Positions 1 through 8,277 of a stretch of DNA of 64,000 nucleotides are shown one piece after another (position 1 is the first letter of the stretch; every line of letters begins with the position of its first letter). Both the position numbers and the translations under genes were made by a program. The notes under the pieces were generated by a model. It had not been told where the DNA came from. It did not search any database and saw only the letters and a list, made by a program, of their open reading frames with translations. The DNA comes from Nitrosomonadales bacterium (GTDB taxonomy: Bacteria; Pseudomonadota; Gammaproteobacteria; Burkholderiales; Gallionellaceae). Location: the NCBI GenBank assembly GCA_016208015.1, contig JACQYW010000009.1, positions 62,001-126,000 of the forward strand. Direction: 5' to 3'.

Positions 1-3000
1 GTATCGCTGTCGTACCGGGCAATTCCTACACGGTGACGGTTGGCGCGGGCGGCGTCGGTGTCGCCAGCGGGACCGGCGGCACGGGCGGTGATTCCTATTT
101 CATCAACGCCGCCACGGTGATGGCGAAGGGCGGGACGGGTGGCGCGCCCTCCACCGGTACACCTCCGGCGGGCGGCGCGGGCGGCGCTGCAGCTGCCGGG
201 GTGGGTACGACTAAATTCTCCGGCGGCAACGGCGGGCAGGGAATCAATAGCGGCACGGGACAGGGTGGACCCGGAGGTTCGTCGGCGGGAACGGCGGCGA
301 ACGGCACCAATGGTCCTACGCCGTGGGCCACGCTCACCGCCGCTGCTGCACCGGCGGGTGGCGGCATCGGTGGTAACGGTGGCAATGTTGGCGTCAATGG
401 GTTCTCGCCGGCTTCCGGCAATGGCGGTGGCGGCGGCGGGTCGGGTGAGGGCACGGCAAGGGTCGGCGGTAGCGGCACGGCAGGCAAGGTCGTCATCAGC
501 TATATATCCGCGCCCGCAGCCGCGACCAGCGCTGCCACAGGTTTGGCAGCTTCCGGTGCGACGCTGAATGGCGTAGTGAGCAGCAACGGGGCAAGCACGA
601 CGGTCACTTTCGAATACGGTCTGGACACCTCCTATGGCAACACCGCTACAGCCGCGCAAAGCCCGCTGGTAGCGGGTGCGACCAATGCGGCGGTCTCCGC
701 CGCGATCATCGGATTGACCTGCAACACGACCTACCATTTCCGGGTGACGGCAACGAACAGCGCGGGAACAACGAATGGCGGCGATCTGACCTTCACCACG
801 TCGGCTTGCCCGCTAGCCATCGTGACCACCAATGCAGCCAGCGCTGTGGGCACCACGAGTGCCACGCTGAACGGCACGGTCAATGACAACGGTTCGGTCA
901 CCACGGTCACCTTCGACTATGGTCTGACGGCGGCTTACGGCAGCACTGCCACTGCCGCGCAGAGTCCGCTGGCGGCCGGATCCGGCAATACCGCCGTATC
1001 GTCCGCGCTGCTCGGACTGGCGTGCAACACGACCTATCACTTCCGCGTCAAGGGCGTGAACGCCTACGGAACTTCGAACGGCGGCGACCTGACTTTCACC
1101 ACCGTTTGCACGGCACCCGCAGCGACAACATCGGCGGCGACAACGTTGACGACGACCGGCGCGACACTGAACGGCACGATCAACGATAACGGTGCAAGCG
1201 CCACGGTCTCGTTCGATTACGGCTTGACCGCCGCCTACGGCAGCACGATCACGGCCACACAAAGCCCGGTCGGTCCGGATTGGGGTGCTATGCCGGTATC
1301 CGCGGCATTGTCCGGCTTGCCCTGCAACACGACCTATCACTACCGCGTCAAAGGAACGAACTCGATCGGAACCACCAACGGCGGCGACCTGACCGTTACC
1401 ACATTGGCATGTTCGACGGGCGTCTCCGTCACCTCCAGTCCCGGCGCCTGCGTGGATGATGCGGGCATAGGCACACGAACCTGGACGACGCTGGATGCGG
1501 TCGCCAGCGACAATGCTTACGCGACGACCACGCTGGGCGACAACCAGCAGAGCCACTATCTGAAATGCACGGGCTACGGCTTCGCGATCCCGGCGGGGGC
1601 GACCATCAACGGCATCACGGTGAATGTGGAGCGCAGTGCCTCCAATACGAACTCTCCGATACGGGATCTTTCCATGCGCATCGTCAAAGCCGGCGTGATC
1701 GGCGCGACGAACCGGGCGACCGCCACGACCTACCCCACCACCGATACCGTCGAAGCGCACGGTGGTGCGGCTGATCTGTGGGGTTTGCCCTGGACTGCGG
1801 CGGATATCAACAGCGCGAACTTCGGCGCGGCACTGGCGGCATACAAGAACGGCACGAACGGCGGGACGTTCACGGTCAACGTGGACCACATGCCGATCAC
1901 CGTCACCTATACGCCGACCACCCCTTGGGTCGCTTCGATCGATCGTGTCAGCACCAACCCGACCGCCGCGAACATGTCCGTTTCCTGGGACGTGCTGTTC
2001 AGCGGCAACGCGACCGGCGTGGACGCCACGGACTTCGAGCTGATCATGGGCGGCGCCGCGACCGGCGCAAGCATCACCTCGGTGAGCGGCAGCGGCATGG
2101 TGTGGACGGTCACCGCGAACACCGGCACGGGCGCGACCGGAACGCTGGGTTTGAACCTGGCAGATAACGATTCGATCACGGTGGGCGGCGTTCCCCTGGG
2201 TGGGGCGGGCGACAACGCCGACTTCACCGGCCAGGTCTATACCATCGAGGTGCCGGTCTGCGACGCGACAGCGATCTTCTGCGACGATTTCGAACGTTCC
2301 AACGTAGGCGCTGTGGGCAACGGCTGGACGATAACGCCGGGGCCCGCCGCCGACTGTGCCGGTGTCGCGGGCAACTCCGGTTGCGCGGGCATCGACACCG
2401 ATATCCCGCCGTTCAATGCCACGACCAACAAGGCCAATCCGACGCGCTCGATGTTCACCCGCTGGAGCATCGTCACGGTGGACAGCCGCGCCATCGATCT
2501 TTCGGGACGTCCCTCCGCATTGCTCAGCTTCTGGATGCGACGCGGCGGCGACTCGTTCAGCGAATATCCCGAGGCGGTGGGCGAGGATTATCTGTTGCAA
2601 TATCTCGCTAACGACGGCACCTGGAAGATACTCGCACAGTATCCCACCGGTGTTATGCAGGGGCAGGTATTCACTCCGGTGATCCAGTTGCCGACCAATG
2701 CGCTGCATGCGAATTTCAAACTGCGCTACTACCAGCCCGCAGGTAGCGGGGATGCGAACGGCGGTGCGACCGGCGGTGCGCCCGGTGTAGTCGGCTACGA
2801 TTACTGGCATATCGATAACGTCATCGTCCGCGAAGCGCCGGAGAGCAGTTATGTGGGTGCATTCTGCGACAACTTCGAGGCGGGTCTCGGGCGCTGGAGC
2901 ATCTCCGCCGAAGGTGCGCCGCCGACTGCGGCGATCGGCGATGCCGATCTGCGGACCACGGACTTCAACTCGGCGACCCACGAGCTCGATATGCGCTGGG

Positions 3001-5399
3001 GTTATGTGGTGGCCTCCACCCTGCGTACCGACATGACCGGGGTGACCGGCAACATCGAGTATTGGCTGAAGAGCGGCACAACGGCGGCGCGCGATCCGGA
3101 TGCCAACGAGGACATGGTCGTCGAGTACCGCAACAGCGCGGGCACATGGACCGCGCTGGCGACGTATCTAGGCTCCGACCCGATGGGCACGATATACAAC
3201 GGCAGCCATGTCATGCCCGCGGATTCGAAGCACACCGGCTTCCGCCTGCGTTTCCGCATGCTGAACGGCAGCTCTTTCGATAACGACTACTGGCATGTGG
3301 ACGACGTCTGCGTCGGCACGATCCTGCCTGTCGCGGATCTCTCCCTCAGCAAGACGCGCGTCGGACCGCTGGTGCCGGGATCGAATGGCACTTACACGCT
3401 TTCAGTGACCAACAACGGGCCGGATGCGCTCGCCGGCACGATCGAGGTGGTCGACACCTTGCCGGCGGGGTTGAGCTACTACTCGGCTACCGGTACCGGC
3501 TGGAGCTGCACCTCGAACGCGCCGGATGTCACTTGCAGTTATGTCGGTACCCTGAATAACGGGGCTACCGCCCCCGCGATCACCCTGATCGTTGCGGTCG
3601 ATCCCGGCGCTTCGGGGACGATCACGAATACGGCAACGGTGACGGGAACGGTGACCGACAGCAATCTGGCCAACAACACGGCCAGCAATACGGCCACCCT
3701 GACTCCGGGGTTCGTCTTTACCAACGGTCCGTGTGTCAGCGGCCAAGCTTTCGGCAGCGGCGGCCAGACATGCAGCGTCCTTTCCTGGACGTCCCTGACT
3801 GCGGGACAGGATCTGGCGAACGTGTACATCACGGCGGTGAATACCTCCTCCGTGCCGACACAGCTGAGCGGAGCCGGTGCGACGATCGTCAATATGGAAT
3901 TCGGATTGACCTGCCACAACCCGGCGGCCAATGCGGGCGTGCAGGCGACTTTCTCCGCCACCGCCAGCGCGCTGGCGCTTTGCGAATCGAACGGCGCCGC
4001 ACCGACAGCCTGGACGACCGGCGTGGATCTCAGCTTCGCCGCGGGCAGTCCCAGTGTCGGACCGTACACGTTCAATTACGCCGATGTCGGGCAGATCGAG
4101 CTGTATGCGCGCAACAGCGCAGCCGCCACCCAGGTCGGCACCAGCGGGCCTTTCGTGATGAGACCGGCGGGATTCGTGCTGTCGGCCATCGAACGCAGCA
4201 GCGACAACTTCCCCAATCCCGGTGCGGCCACAGCCGCGGGAGCCGCTTTCGTCAAGGCGGGTGAGCAATTCAGCGTGACGGTCACAGCGGTGAACAGTCT
4301 GGGCGATGCGACGCCGAACTACGGCAAAGAGACGACACCCGAAAGCGTCATGCTGACACCGACCAATGTGATCGCGGGCATGGTCCCGCCTCCCGCGATC
4401 GGCGGCACTTTCGCCACCTTTGTATCGGGTGCGGCCACGGGCACCGTATTCACATGGGATGAGATCGGCATCATCACGCTCACTCCCCGCGTGTTCGACA
4501 GCGATTATCTTGGAGCCGGCAATGTAACGGGAACGGTCAGCGGCAACGTGGGACGTTTCTATCCGGATCACTTCGACACGGTCGTGTCGCAAGTCGCGGG
4601 TGTGCCCATGAATTGTCCCGCGACTCTTGCCTGTCCGGCGGCATACAACGGCATCGTCTACTCCGGGCAGACGTACGATCTGAGCGTGACCGCCAGGAGT
4701 GTCGGCGGCGGCACCACAGCCAATTACAACACCACGACCGGGTTCTCAAAGACGGCAGCACTCAGTGCCGTGGCCGCGCTGGGAACGGACGCCGCACCGG
4801 CGGGTGCGGGTGCACTCGGCTTCACGAGCGCCACCGCGTTCGTTGCCGGCGTGATGACGACGAGTGCCGAAATGTATACCTTCACTTCGGCATCCACTGG
4901 CCCGACCGACGTCTATGTCCGCGCGGTCGATACGGATGCGGTCAGTTCGAAGCGTCTGACCGATCCGACGAACACTTCGGTCGAGGGCGGCGTCAAGGTG
5001 GTGAGCGGTCGCATCAAGGTTTCGAATGCCTACGGTTCGGAATTGCTACCGCTGAGTCTGATCATGACGGCGCAGTACTACACGGCGACAGGCTGGATGA
5101 ACAGCATCACCGATAGCGTGACGAGCTTGACGGTGGCGGCGACCTACGATGTCGTCAGGAACGGTGCGACAACGGGTACGACTACGCCCGCGCCGACTGG
5201 TGCGACTACATTGGTCGGCGGTCAAAGGACCATCGTCCTCGGCAAGCCAAGCGGCGGTGCCACAGGAGCGGCGACAGTGGCTCCGGCGGTTATCGGTTGC
5301 GCGATTCCGGCAACCTGCTACCTGCCCGTGACGGCAGGCACGGCAACGTTCGGTGTGTACAGGAGCAACAACAATTTCATCTATCGCCGCGAGAATTGA
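1..5399 (+). CDS. mshQ: MshQ-like MSHA pilus/surface protein, 5'-truncated by window edge
   Basis: The reading frame is already open at base 3, so the gene starts outside the window; the GTG at 33 is only an internal codon. About 1,800 residues are visible. Regions in order: a glycine-rich stretch (to about nt 510); three tandem Fn3-like repeats of about 100 residues (about 515-1420), each ending in CNTTYH(F/Y)RV and NGGDLT; two beta-rich segments (1420-2250); two related lectin/MAM-like segments opening with CDDFE or CDNFE (about 2260-2840 and 2850-3320); a DUF11-type repeat (about 3340-3700); and a C-terminal DUF6701-type region ending in GVYRSNNNFIYRREN, the ending typical of MshQ. MshQ is an extracellular component of MSHA pilus loci of uncertain role. 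It sits directly upstream of mshI, which supports the call. The mosaic middle is probably adhesive (inference). Confidence 0.8.
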   Translation, partial: IAVVPGNSYTVTVGAGGVGVASGTGGTGGDSYFINAATVMAKGGTGGAPSTGTPPAGGAGGAAAAGVGTTKFSGGNGGQGINSGTGQGGPGGSSAGTAANGTNGPTPWATLTAAAAPAGGGIGGNGGNVGVNGFSPASGNGGGGGGSGEGTARVGGSGTAGKVVISYISAPAAATSAATGLAASGATLNGVVSSNGASTTVTFEYGLDTSYGNTATAAQSPLVAGATNAAVSAAIIGLTCNTTYHFRVTATNSAGTTNGGDLTFTTSACPLAIVTTNAASAVGTTSATLNGTVNDNGSVTTVTFDYGLTAAYGSTATAAQSPLAAGSGNTAVSSALLGLACNTTYHFRVKGVNAYGTSNGGDLTFTTVCTAPAATTSAATTLTTTGATLNGTINDNGASATVSFDYGLTAAYGSTITATQSPVGPDWGAMPVSAALSGLPCNTTYHYRVKGTNSIGTTNGGDLTVTTLACSTGVSVTSSPGACVDDAGIGTRTWTTLDAVASDNAYATTTLGDNQQSHYLKCTGYGFAIPAGATINGITVNVERSASNTNSPIRDLSMRIVKAGVIGATNRATATTYPTTDTVEAHGGAADLWGLPWTAADINSANFGAALAAYKNGTNGGTFTVNVDHMPITVTYTPTTPWVASIDRVSTNPTAANMSVSWDVLFSGNATGVDATDFELIMGGAATGASITSVSGSGMVWTVTANTGTGATGTLGLNLADNDSITVGGVPLGGAGDNADFTGQVYTIEVPVCDATAIFCDDFERSNVGAVGNGWTITPGPAADCAGVAGNSGCAGIDTDIPPFNATTNKANPTRSMFTRWSIVTVDSRAIDLSGRPSALLSFWMRRGGDSFSEYPEAVGEDYLLQYLANDGTWKILAQYPTGVMQGQVFTPVIQLPTNALHANFKLRYYQPAGSGDANGGATGGAPGVVGYDYWHIDNVIVREAPESSYVGAFCDNFEAGLGRWSISAEGAPPTAAIGDADLRTTDFNSATHELDMRWGYVVASTLRTDMTGVTGNIEYWLKSGTTAARDPDANEDMVVEYRNSAGTWTALATYLGSDPMGTIYNGSHVMPADSKHTGFRLRFRMLNGSSFDNDYWHVDDVCVGTILPVADLSLSKTRVGPLVPGSNGTYTLSVTNNGPDALAGTIEVVDTLPAGLSYYSATGTGWSCTSNAPDVTCSYVGTLNNGATAPAITLIVAVDPGASGTITNTATVTGTVTDSNLANNTASNTATLTPGFVFTNGPCVSGQAFGSGGQTCSVLSWTSLTAGQDLANVYITAVNTSSVPTQLSGAGATIVNMEFGLTCHNPAANAGVQATFSATASALALCESNGAAPTAWTTGVDLSFAAGSPSVGPYTFNYADVGQIELYARNSAAATQVGTSGPFVMRPAGFVLSAIERSSDNFPNPGAATAAGAAFVKAGEQFSVTVTAVNSLGDATPNYGKETTPESVMLTPTNVIAGMVPPPAIGGTFATFVSGAATGTVFTWDEIGIITLTPRVFDSDYLGAGNVTGTVSGNVGRFYPDHFDTVVSQVAGVPMNCPATLACPAAYNGIVYSGQTYDLSVTARSVGGGTTANYNTTTGFSKTAALSAVAALGTDAAPAGAGALGFTSATAFVAGVMTTSAEMYTFTSASTGPTDVYVRAVDTDAVSSKRLTDPTNTSVEGGVKVVSGRIKVSNAYGSELLPLSLIMTAQYYTATGWMNSITDSVTSLTVAATYDVVRNGATTGTTTPAPTGATTLVGGQRTIVLGKPSGGATGAATVAPAVIGCAIPATCYLPVTAGTATFGVYRSNNNFIYRREN

Positions 5400-5507
5400 T
5401 GTCCGATATCGGACAGATGGTGGGGCGGCAATGAGTTGCTGGCAGGAGTGTTTTGAAGGGGGTTGTCGGGATATGGTCAAGGAATGTCCGATGATGGACA
5501 TTCCTTG
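5400..5507. promoter_or_regulatory. Twin TGTCC palindromes between mshQ and mshI
   Basis: A perfect 16-bp palindrome, TGTCCGATATCGGACA, lies at 5400-5415 directly after the mshQ stop. A near-copy, TGTCCGATGATGGACA, lies at 5485-5500 inside a perfect 12-bp-stem inverted repeat (5478-5507, loop GATGAT). The centres are 85 bp apart, close to eight helical turns. This looks like paired operator sites for a dimeric regulator of the msh operon. It does not look like a terminator, because an A run rather than a T run follows on the + strand. Confidence 0.5.
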
Positions 5508-5520
5508 GTAAAAAAAACCC

Positions 5521-5549
5521 TTGACAGCAATGGGTTACTGAATTAACTT
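5521..5549 (+). promoter_or_regulatory. Candidate sigma70 promoter for mshI operon
   Basis: A consensus -35 hexamer TTGACA (5521-5526) is followed after 17 bp by a weak -10, TAACTT (5544-5549). The distance to the mshI ATG at 5560 is short, so the transcript would have almost no leader. There is no clear Shine-Dalgarno sequence upstream of that ATG. Confidence 0.35.
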
Positions 5550-5559
5550 CGCGCCAATT

Positions 5560-6516
5560 ATGGAGATGCCGCAGTTACTGAGCCTGTTCAAGCGTAGCAA
5601 CCGCGTCAGCGGGTGGATCGCTGTCGTCGTCGGTAAGCGCGGTGTCCATATCGCTCAGGCCAAGTATGCGGGTGTTCGCCCGCAAGTGACCAAGTGCTCT
5701 TTCTATCCCTTGTCCGAAGTGACTTCCTCCGCGCTGGAGAAGGTTTGCAAGGAGGCGCAGCTTGATGCGTCCAGATTCACCACCCTGCTGACCGCCAACG
5801 AATATCAGATGCTGATGGTGGATGCGCCCAATGTCCCGGTCGATGAATTGAAGACGGCGATACGCTGGAAGATCAAGGACTCGTTGAGTTGCCACATCGA
5901 CGATGCCACCATCGATGTGCTGCAGATCCCCACCAACAAGTACGGCGCCGACCGCCCGCAGTCGCTCTATGCAGTCGCCGCATCCAACGAGACGATACGC
6001 AAATGCATCGGACAGTATGAGAAGGCGAAGATCGAATTGAGCGTGATCGACATCCCCGAGATGGCGCAACGCAACATCGCCGCGCTGTTCGAGACGGAAG
6101 GGCGCGGTCTGGCGATGCTGGCATTCGGCGACGAGGGTGGCTTGTTCACCATCACCTGTGACGGCGAGCTGTTTCTTGCGCGGCGCATCGATATCACGCT
6201 GGGCCAATTGCAGGATGCGGACGAGAATCTGCGCCAGCAGTATCTGGATCGCGTCGAGCTGGAAGTGCAGCGTTCGCTGGATTATTTCGACCGCCAGTTC
6301 CATCACATCCCGGTGAACCGCATGCTGGTCTCCGCACCCGCCCCGCTTGGGCTGGACAAGGTGTTGGCGGACAATCTGGGCTTGCCGGTCGAGATGCTCG
6401 ATCTGGCGCAGGCGATGGATATCATCGCGGTGCCGGAATTGTCGGACGGTGAATTCGTCTGCCATGCGCTTCCTGCGCTGGGGGCGGCACTGCGCCAGGA
6501 GAAGAAGGCGCTATGA
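5560..6516 (+). CDS. mshI: MSHA biogenesis protein MshI (PilM-like)
   Basis: A 318-residue cytoplasmic protein without a signal peptide. Family knowledge: MshI corresponds to PilM of type IV pili, an actin-fold protein that docks on the N-terminus of the PilN-like partner and helps assemble the inner-membrane platform. The N-terminal part (GWIAVVVGKRGVHIAQ) is typical, and the length is normal. It overlaps the next gene by 4 bp (ATGA), so the two are translationally coupled. A second in-frame ATG lies two codons in; no clear ribosome site decides between them. Confidence 0.88.
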   Translation: MEMPQLLSLFKRSNRVSGWIAVVVGKRGVHIAQAKYAGVRPQVTKCSFYPLSEVTSSALEKVCKEAQLDASRFTTLLTANEYQMLMVDAPNVPVDELKTAIRWKIKDSLSCHIDDATIDVLQIPTNKYGADRPQSLYAVAASNETIRKCIGQYEKAKIELSVIDIPEMAQRNIAALFETEGRGLAMLAFGDEGGLFTITCDGELFLARRIDITLGQLQDADENLRQQYLDRVELEVQRSLDYFDRQFHHIPVNRMLVSAPAPLGLDKVLADNLGLPVEMLDLAQAMDIIAVPELSDGEFVCHALPALGAALRQEKKAL

Positions 6517-7142
6517 GCCAGCAGATCAATCTGTTCAACCCGGTCTTTCTGAAGCAGAAGAAATATTTCTCCGTGGTCACGATGGGGCAGGCGCTGGGGT
6601 TGATCGTGCTGGGTTCCGTGCTGTTCTATGCTTACGCGATCTACCAGGTCGGTTTGCTCTCCAGGCAGACAGAGGAGATGAACAAGCGTTATATCGGAGA
6701 ACAGGGGCGGCTGGAAAAGTTCGCCAGGGAATTCTCGCCGCAACTATCGGGCCAGGTGCTGGCGGAAGAATTGGCGCAGGTGGAGGCGGAAGCGGCCGCT
6801 CAGGAGTCATTGCTGAGTCTGCTGAAAAGCGGCGCGATCGGCAATACCGGGGGCTATTCGGAATATATGCGAGCGTTCGCGCGCCAGTCGATCAGGGGCC
6901 TGTGGCTCACCGCGTTCGACATCACCGGTGACGGCGCGCAGATGGGTCTGAGCGGAGCGGTGGTGGACCCGCAACTCGTTCCTGCCTATATCCAGCGCCT
7001 GAGCAAAGAGAAAATCATGCGCGGCAAGACATTTTCCACTTTGCAGATGCAGCAACCCAAAAAAGACGCCAACCAGCCTGCGGCACGTTATATCGAATTC
7101 AATCTGTTTTCGACGGCGGCATCTCCGGAGGTGAGGAAATGA
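6513..7142 (+). CDS. PilN-like MSHA assembly protein
   Basis: 209 residues. A short cytoplasmic N-terminus (MSQQINLFNP, the conserved PilN-type motif that binds the MshI/PilM partner) is followed by one membrane helix (about residues 24-44), a coiled-coil region with many Glu/Gln, and a periplasmic ferredoxin-like domain. It overlaps mshI upstream and mshJ downstream by 4 bp each. In Vibrio-type loci this position is often annotated as MshI2 or a fimbrial assembly protein. Role by analogy: it links the cytoplasmic MshI to MshJ in the alignment complex. Confidence 0.85.
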   Translation: MSQQINLFNPVFLKQKKYFSVVTMGQALGLIVLGSVLFYAYAIYQVGLLSRQTEEMNKRYIGEQGRLEKFAREFSPQLSGQVLAEELAQVEAEAAAQESLLSLLKSGAIGNTGGYSEYMRAFARQSIRGLWLTAFDITGDGAQMGLSGAVVDPQLVPAYIQRLSKEKIMRGKTFSTLQMQQPKKDANQPAARYIEFNLFSTAASPEVRK

Positions 7143-7816
7143 ACCTGAAAGAGCAGATCGGCAAGCTGGTCACCAAAGTCGACGGCATGTCCCTGCGCGA
7201 ACGCGCGCTGATCTTCTTTGCCGCCGCATTTCTGTTGGTGTCCCTGATCGATGCATTGTTCCTGAATCCGCTTCTGAACAAACAGAAGGGCCTGTCCGCA
7301 CAGGTCGTGCAGCAGCAGGAAAAGATGAAAGAGATCCAGGCGCAACTGGCCGGCTTGTTGCAGGCCCAACAGGCGGACGCCACTTCGCCGCAGCGCGAAC
7401 GTATCCGTGTGCTGCGCCAGCAGATCGCCGATGGCGATGCGTATCTGAAGGAGCGCCGCGACAAACTGGTGCCGCCGGAGAAGATGGCGGAGCTGCTGGA
7501 GCAGGTGCTCAACAAGAACGAACGCCTGCAATTGGTTGCGCTCAACACCCTGCCGGTCAGTCTGTTCATCGAACCGTCCGGCGCTGCCGCGGCCGTGCAG
7601 GTGCCGGAGGGCGAGAAGCAGATGTACAAGCACGGTGTGGAGATCACCGTGCGCGGCAGTTATGCTGATCTGTTGCAGTATCTGACCGCGCTGGAGCATC
7701 TGCCGACGCAGATGTTCTGGGGTGTGGCCAAGCTGAGCGTGGTCCAGCATCCCACTGCCGAATTGAAGCTGACCCTGTATACCCTGAGTCTGGACAAGCG
7801 ATGGCTACAAGTCTGA
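7139..7816 (+). CDS. mshJ: MSHA biogenesis protein MshJ (PilO-like)
   Basis: 225 residues with one N-terminal membrane helix (about residues 22-42, RALIFFAAAFLLVSLIDAL), then a Gln-rich coiled coil (about 50-120) and a periplasmic alpha/beta domain. This is the topology of PilO-like inner-membrane alignment proteins. It overlaps the PilN-like gene by 4 bp and mshK by 16 bp. It probably forms a heterodimer with the preceding protein and contacts MshK/MshL (from family knowledge). Confidence 0.87.
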   Translation: MNLKEQIGKLVTKVDGMSLRERALIFFAAAFLLVSLIDALFLNPLLNKQKGLSAQVVQQQEKMKEIQAQLAGLLQAQQADATSPQRERIRVLRQQIADGDAYLKERRDKLVPPEKMAELLEQVLNKNERLQLVALNTLPVSLFIEPSGAAAAVQVPEGEKQMYKHGVEITVRGSYADLLQYLTALEHLPTQMFWGVAKLSVVQHPTAELKLTLYTLSLDKRWLQV

Positions 7817-8277
7817 ACAAGCTCGCAGCCTTGGCTGCTCTGACCTGTGCATGCACGGCCTTGCAGGCCGAGGTGTTGCCCGACCCGACGCGTCCGGCTG
7901 CGGATTTTCTCGCGCCGGGGGATGCCGGCGGTGCCAAGGATGCAGCAACAGACGATGGCCTGAGGACGATCATCATTTCGCCTGACCGCCGTTCGGCGAT
8001 CATCAACGGACAGCAGATCCCGCTGGGGGGCAAGCTGGGCGGCGAAAGACTGATGGCGGTGTGCGAGGACAGTGTGGTGTTGCAGGGCGCGGATGGAAGG
8101 CGCGAGGTGGCGCTATATCCGGATGTCGTCATCGAGGGACGCCGCAACAAGAACTGCCTCACACCCGCAGCAAAACAAACAACAGAGGCCGCTCAAGCGC
8201 CCAGAAAAAAACTTAAAAAGATTGGACACACACCGCCCGGCGGTGCTGCCAAAAAGAAGGAGAAGTCATGCAAATGA
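7801..8277 (+). CDS. mshK: MSHA biogenesis protein MshK (PilP-like)
   Basis: 158 residues with a cleavable-looking signal segment (ALAALTCACTALQA) followed by the DPTRP motif characteristic of MshK, a small beta domain (TIIISPDRRSAIINGQQIPLG) and a lysine-rich tail. Family role: a periplasmic connector between the inner-membrane alignment complex and the secretin MshL, analogous to PilP. The start overlaps mshJ by 16 bp and the end overlaps mshL by 10 bp, so all are expected to be translated from one message. Confidence 0.82.
   Translation: MATSLNKLAALAALTCACTALQAEVLPDPTRPAADFLAPGDAGGAKDAATDDGLRTIIISPDRRSAIINGQQIPLGGKLGGERLMAVCEDSVVLQGADGRREVALYPDVVIEGRRNKNCLTPAAKQTTEAAQAPRKKLKKIGHTPPGGAAKKKEKSCK

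Noticed and set aside
813..2981. 722-codon open frame on the minus strand opposite mshQ
   Set aside because: Arg/His/Gly-rich composition and no motif; a GC-driven shadow of the + strand gene.
5478..5520. Hairpin after mshQ as a rho-independent terminator
   Set aside because: The stem is followed by an A run on the + strand, and on the minus strand the T run comes before the stem.
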